DNA from: an uncultured Ruminococcus sp. | GTDB taxonomy: Bacteria; Bacillota_A; Clostridia; Oscillospirales; Acutalibacteraceae | Length of the DNA: 5,739 nt | Reading direction: 5' to 3' | NCBI GenBank assembly: GCA_902773395.1 | Contig: CACYEJ010000174.1 | Span: forward strand, 1 to 5,739 | Part shown: positions 4,757 to 5,739 of the stretch, one piece after another | How positions within the stretch are numbered: the first letter of the stretch is position 1 | Layout of the letters: each line of letters starts with the position of its first letter | Notes under the pieces: model-generated | The model's database searches: none | What the model was told of the DNA's origin: nothing | What the model saw: the letters and a program-made list of their open reading frames with translations, nothing else | Position numbers and translations under genes: made by a program

Positions 4757-5739
4757 TTATTTCTTCTTACCCTGCTGCTGTAGGCGTTTTGCTCTTCTCT
4801 GCGAGCAGCCGCAAGCACAGGTTGATACATAATCATTATTTATAATTCCGCACTCCGGACACTTCCACTCATCAAAGTACGGCTCACGATCGTTATTCTT
4901 CGCTGATTTACCGCTAGAAGTACTAATCTGCGGCGGCGGAACAGCTGTAGATTTCGGAATCGGCGGCGGAGTTACCGGCGCTGATGCTCTGGTTGCTGCT
5001 GTTGGAGCATTAACCGAACGTGGCATCTGATTTGCTGCACCTGTTGACCTCTGTGTTTTCGGAGCTGCTGCGCCTCCGGCTAACCTCTTAGCCTTTCTCT
5101 GTGAACAGCCGCAAGCGCATGTTGCCACATAATCATTGTTGATCATTCCACAATCAGGACACTTCCACTCATCAAAATAAGGCTCTCTGTTGAAGTTCTG
5201 CTTATTAGATGTGGTCTGCGGCGGCGTTTGATTTGCCGGTGCAGCCGGAGCAGGTGCCTCTTGCGGATTCTGAGTATTTGTATTCTGACGATACTTGCCA
5301 AGACGATCCTCAGGCTCGGCAGTCTGCTTGCTGTTAGCCTTGTCTACCATATTGTAGAAAGCGTTTGTCATCTTGCGTTCCAACGCAGTCTGTCTGGAAA
5401 CAGTTTCAACTTCTACGACTACATTATCATCAAAAAGCTTCGGGCCAAAATTAGACTTCTTTTCGAGGATCTCCTCCATAGCCTTGTCACGCTGAGCCTG
5501 TTTCTTTCTCTCTTCTTCCTCCTGAACTGCCATTTCGTCAACGCCTGTGAGATAGAACTTAGCTGCTCTTCTCTTTGTAACGCCGCAGCTGCAAGCAGTT
5601 ACATAAGGCTGATTTGTAACACCGCAGCGGAAACAAACCCAATTTGAGCTCATATCCATTTTAGTGCCAATCGGCGGCGCTCCCGGCGGCAGAGTGATTT
5701 CCGGAGCTGCTCCAGCCTGTTCAACAGGAGCTTCAACCG
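4757..5739 (-). CDS. Protein with three RanBP2-like zinc-binding repeats and Ala/Pro-rich linkers; 5' end outside window
   Basis: Function unknown. 326 residues are visible and the frame is open at the right edge. An ATG at 5659 lacks any Shine-Dalgarno, and the codons upstream continue in frame as a Val/Glu/Ala/Pro-rich linker, so the true start is probably outside. Three repeats (5644-5555, 5188-5081, 4888-4781) each read W-x-C-x2-C-x3-N-x6-C-x-C-G, followed by a basic tail. This nearly equals the RanBP2 zinc-finger pattern but has one residue, not two, between the last two cysteines. Between repeats 1 and 2 lie a Glu/Lys/Gln-rich, possibly coiled-coil stretch and an Ala/Pro/Gln linker; a Pro-rich linker joins repeats 2 and 3. 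The C-terminus is basic (QQQGKKK). No signal peptide or membrane segment is visible, so the visible part looks cytoplasmic. RNA or protein binding is possible but unproven. Confidence 0.85.
   Translation of the reverse strand, partial: VEAPVEQAGAAPEITLPPGAPPIGTKMDMSSNWVCFRCGVTNQPYVTACSCGVTKRRAAKFYLTGVDEMAVQEEEERKKQAQRDKAMEEILEKKSNFGPKLFDDNVVVEVETVSRQTALERKMTNAFYNMVDKANSKQTAEPEDRLGKYRQNTNTQNPQEAPAPAAPANQTPPQTTSNKQNFNREPYFDEWKCPDCGMINNDYVATCACGCSQRKAKRLAGGAAAPKTQRSTGAANQMPRSVNAPTAATRASAPVTPPPIPKSTAVPPPQISTSSGKSAKNNDREPYFDEWKCPECGIINNDYVSTCACGCSQRRAKRLQQQGKKK
4781..5188 (-). repeat. Duplicated 108-bp zinc-finger module inside the minus-strand gene
   Basis: Two 36-codon units (5081-5188 and 4781-4888), whose starts are exactly 300 bp apart, encode modules from REPYFDEWKCP to AKRL that are identical at 32 of 36 positions; the changes are conservative (D/E, M/I, A/S, K/R). 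Many synonymous sites differ, so the duplication is not recent or the protein sequence is under selection. The N-terminal repeat at 5555-5644 is more divergent. Confidence 0.9.

Noticed and set aside
5228..5647. 139-codon plus-strand frame rich in Cys, Leu and Ser
   Set aside because: It is the complement of the zinc-finger gene, whose Cys repeats and linker composition fit the minus strand.

Overview
The window looks like a piece of a chromosome from a gut Firmicute of the Clostridia, probably a starch-degrading Ruminococcus (R. bromii-like). The reasons are a secreted type I pullulanase carrying MucBP repeats and a CBM26 starch-binding module, a clostridial AbrB with a C-terminal zinc knuckle, the sporulation pair spmA-spmB, and AT-rich intergenic DNA between coding regions of moderate GC. 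The species assignment is inference; there is no rRNA or tRNA gene here to test it.

Layout, left to right. Positions 1-2787 (minus strand) hold most of a large extracellular pullulanase, whose C-terminus runs off the left edge. Positions 2788-3148 are non-coding: the pullulanase leader and a good sigma-A-type promoter, a widely spaced 10-bp inverted repeat, and the terminator of the next gene. Positions 3149-3391 (minus) encode a small AbrB-family regulator. A 177-bp divergent intergenic region follows, with a near-consensus promoter for abrB and a weaker sporulation-sigma-like promoter facing the other way. Positions 3569-4165 and 4167-4670 (plus) are spmA and spmB, separated by one base and so probably cotranscribed. 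Positions 4757-5739 (minus) encode a protein with three CxxC/CxC zinc-binding repeats joined by Ala/Pro/Gln-rich linkers; its N-terminus runs off the right edge. A hairpin followed by a T-run ends this gene in the short convergent gap after spmB.

How the genes fit together. The pullulanase debranches alpha-1,6 bonds in starch-type polysaccharides outside the cell. The abrB product is probably a transition-state regulator and sits head-to-head with spmAB, which act in spore-core dehydration in Bacillus and Clostridium, so that pair may link stationary-phase regulation to sporulation. Whether AbrB also controls the pullulanase gene downstream of it on the same strand is open. The zinc-finger protein has no assignable function; its RanBP2-like spacing makes it the least familiar element of the window. 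Nothing seen amounts to a clear new defence, mobile or CRISPR-type system.
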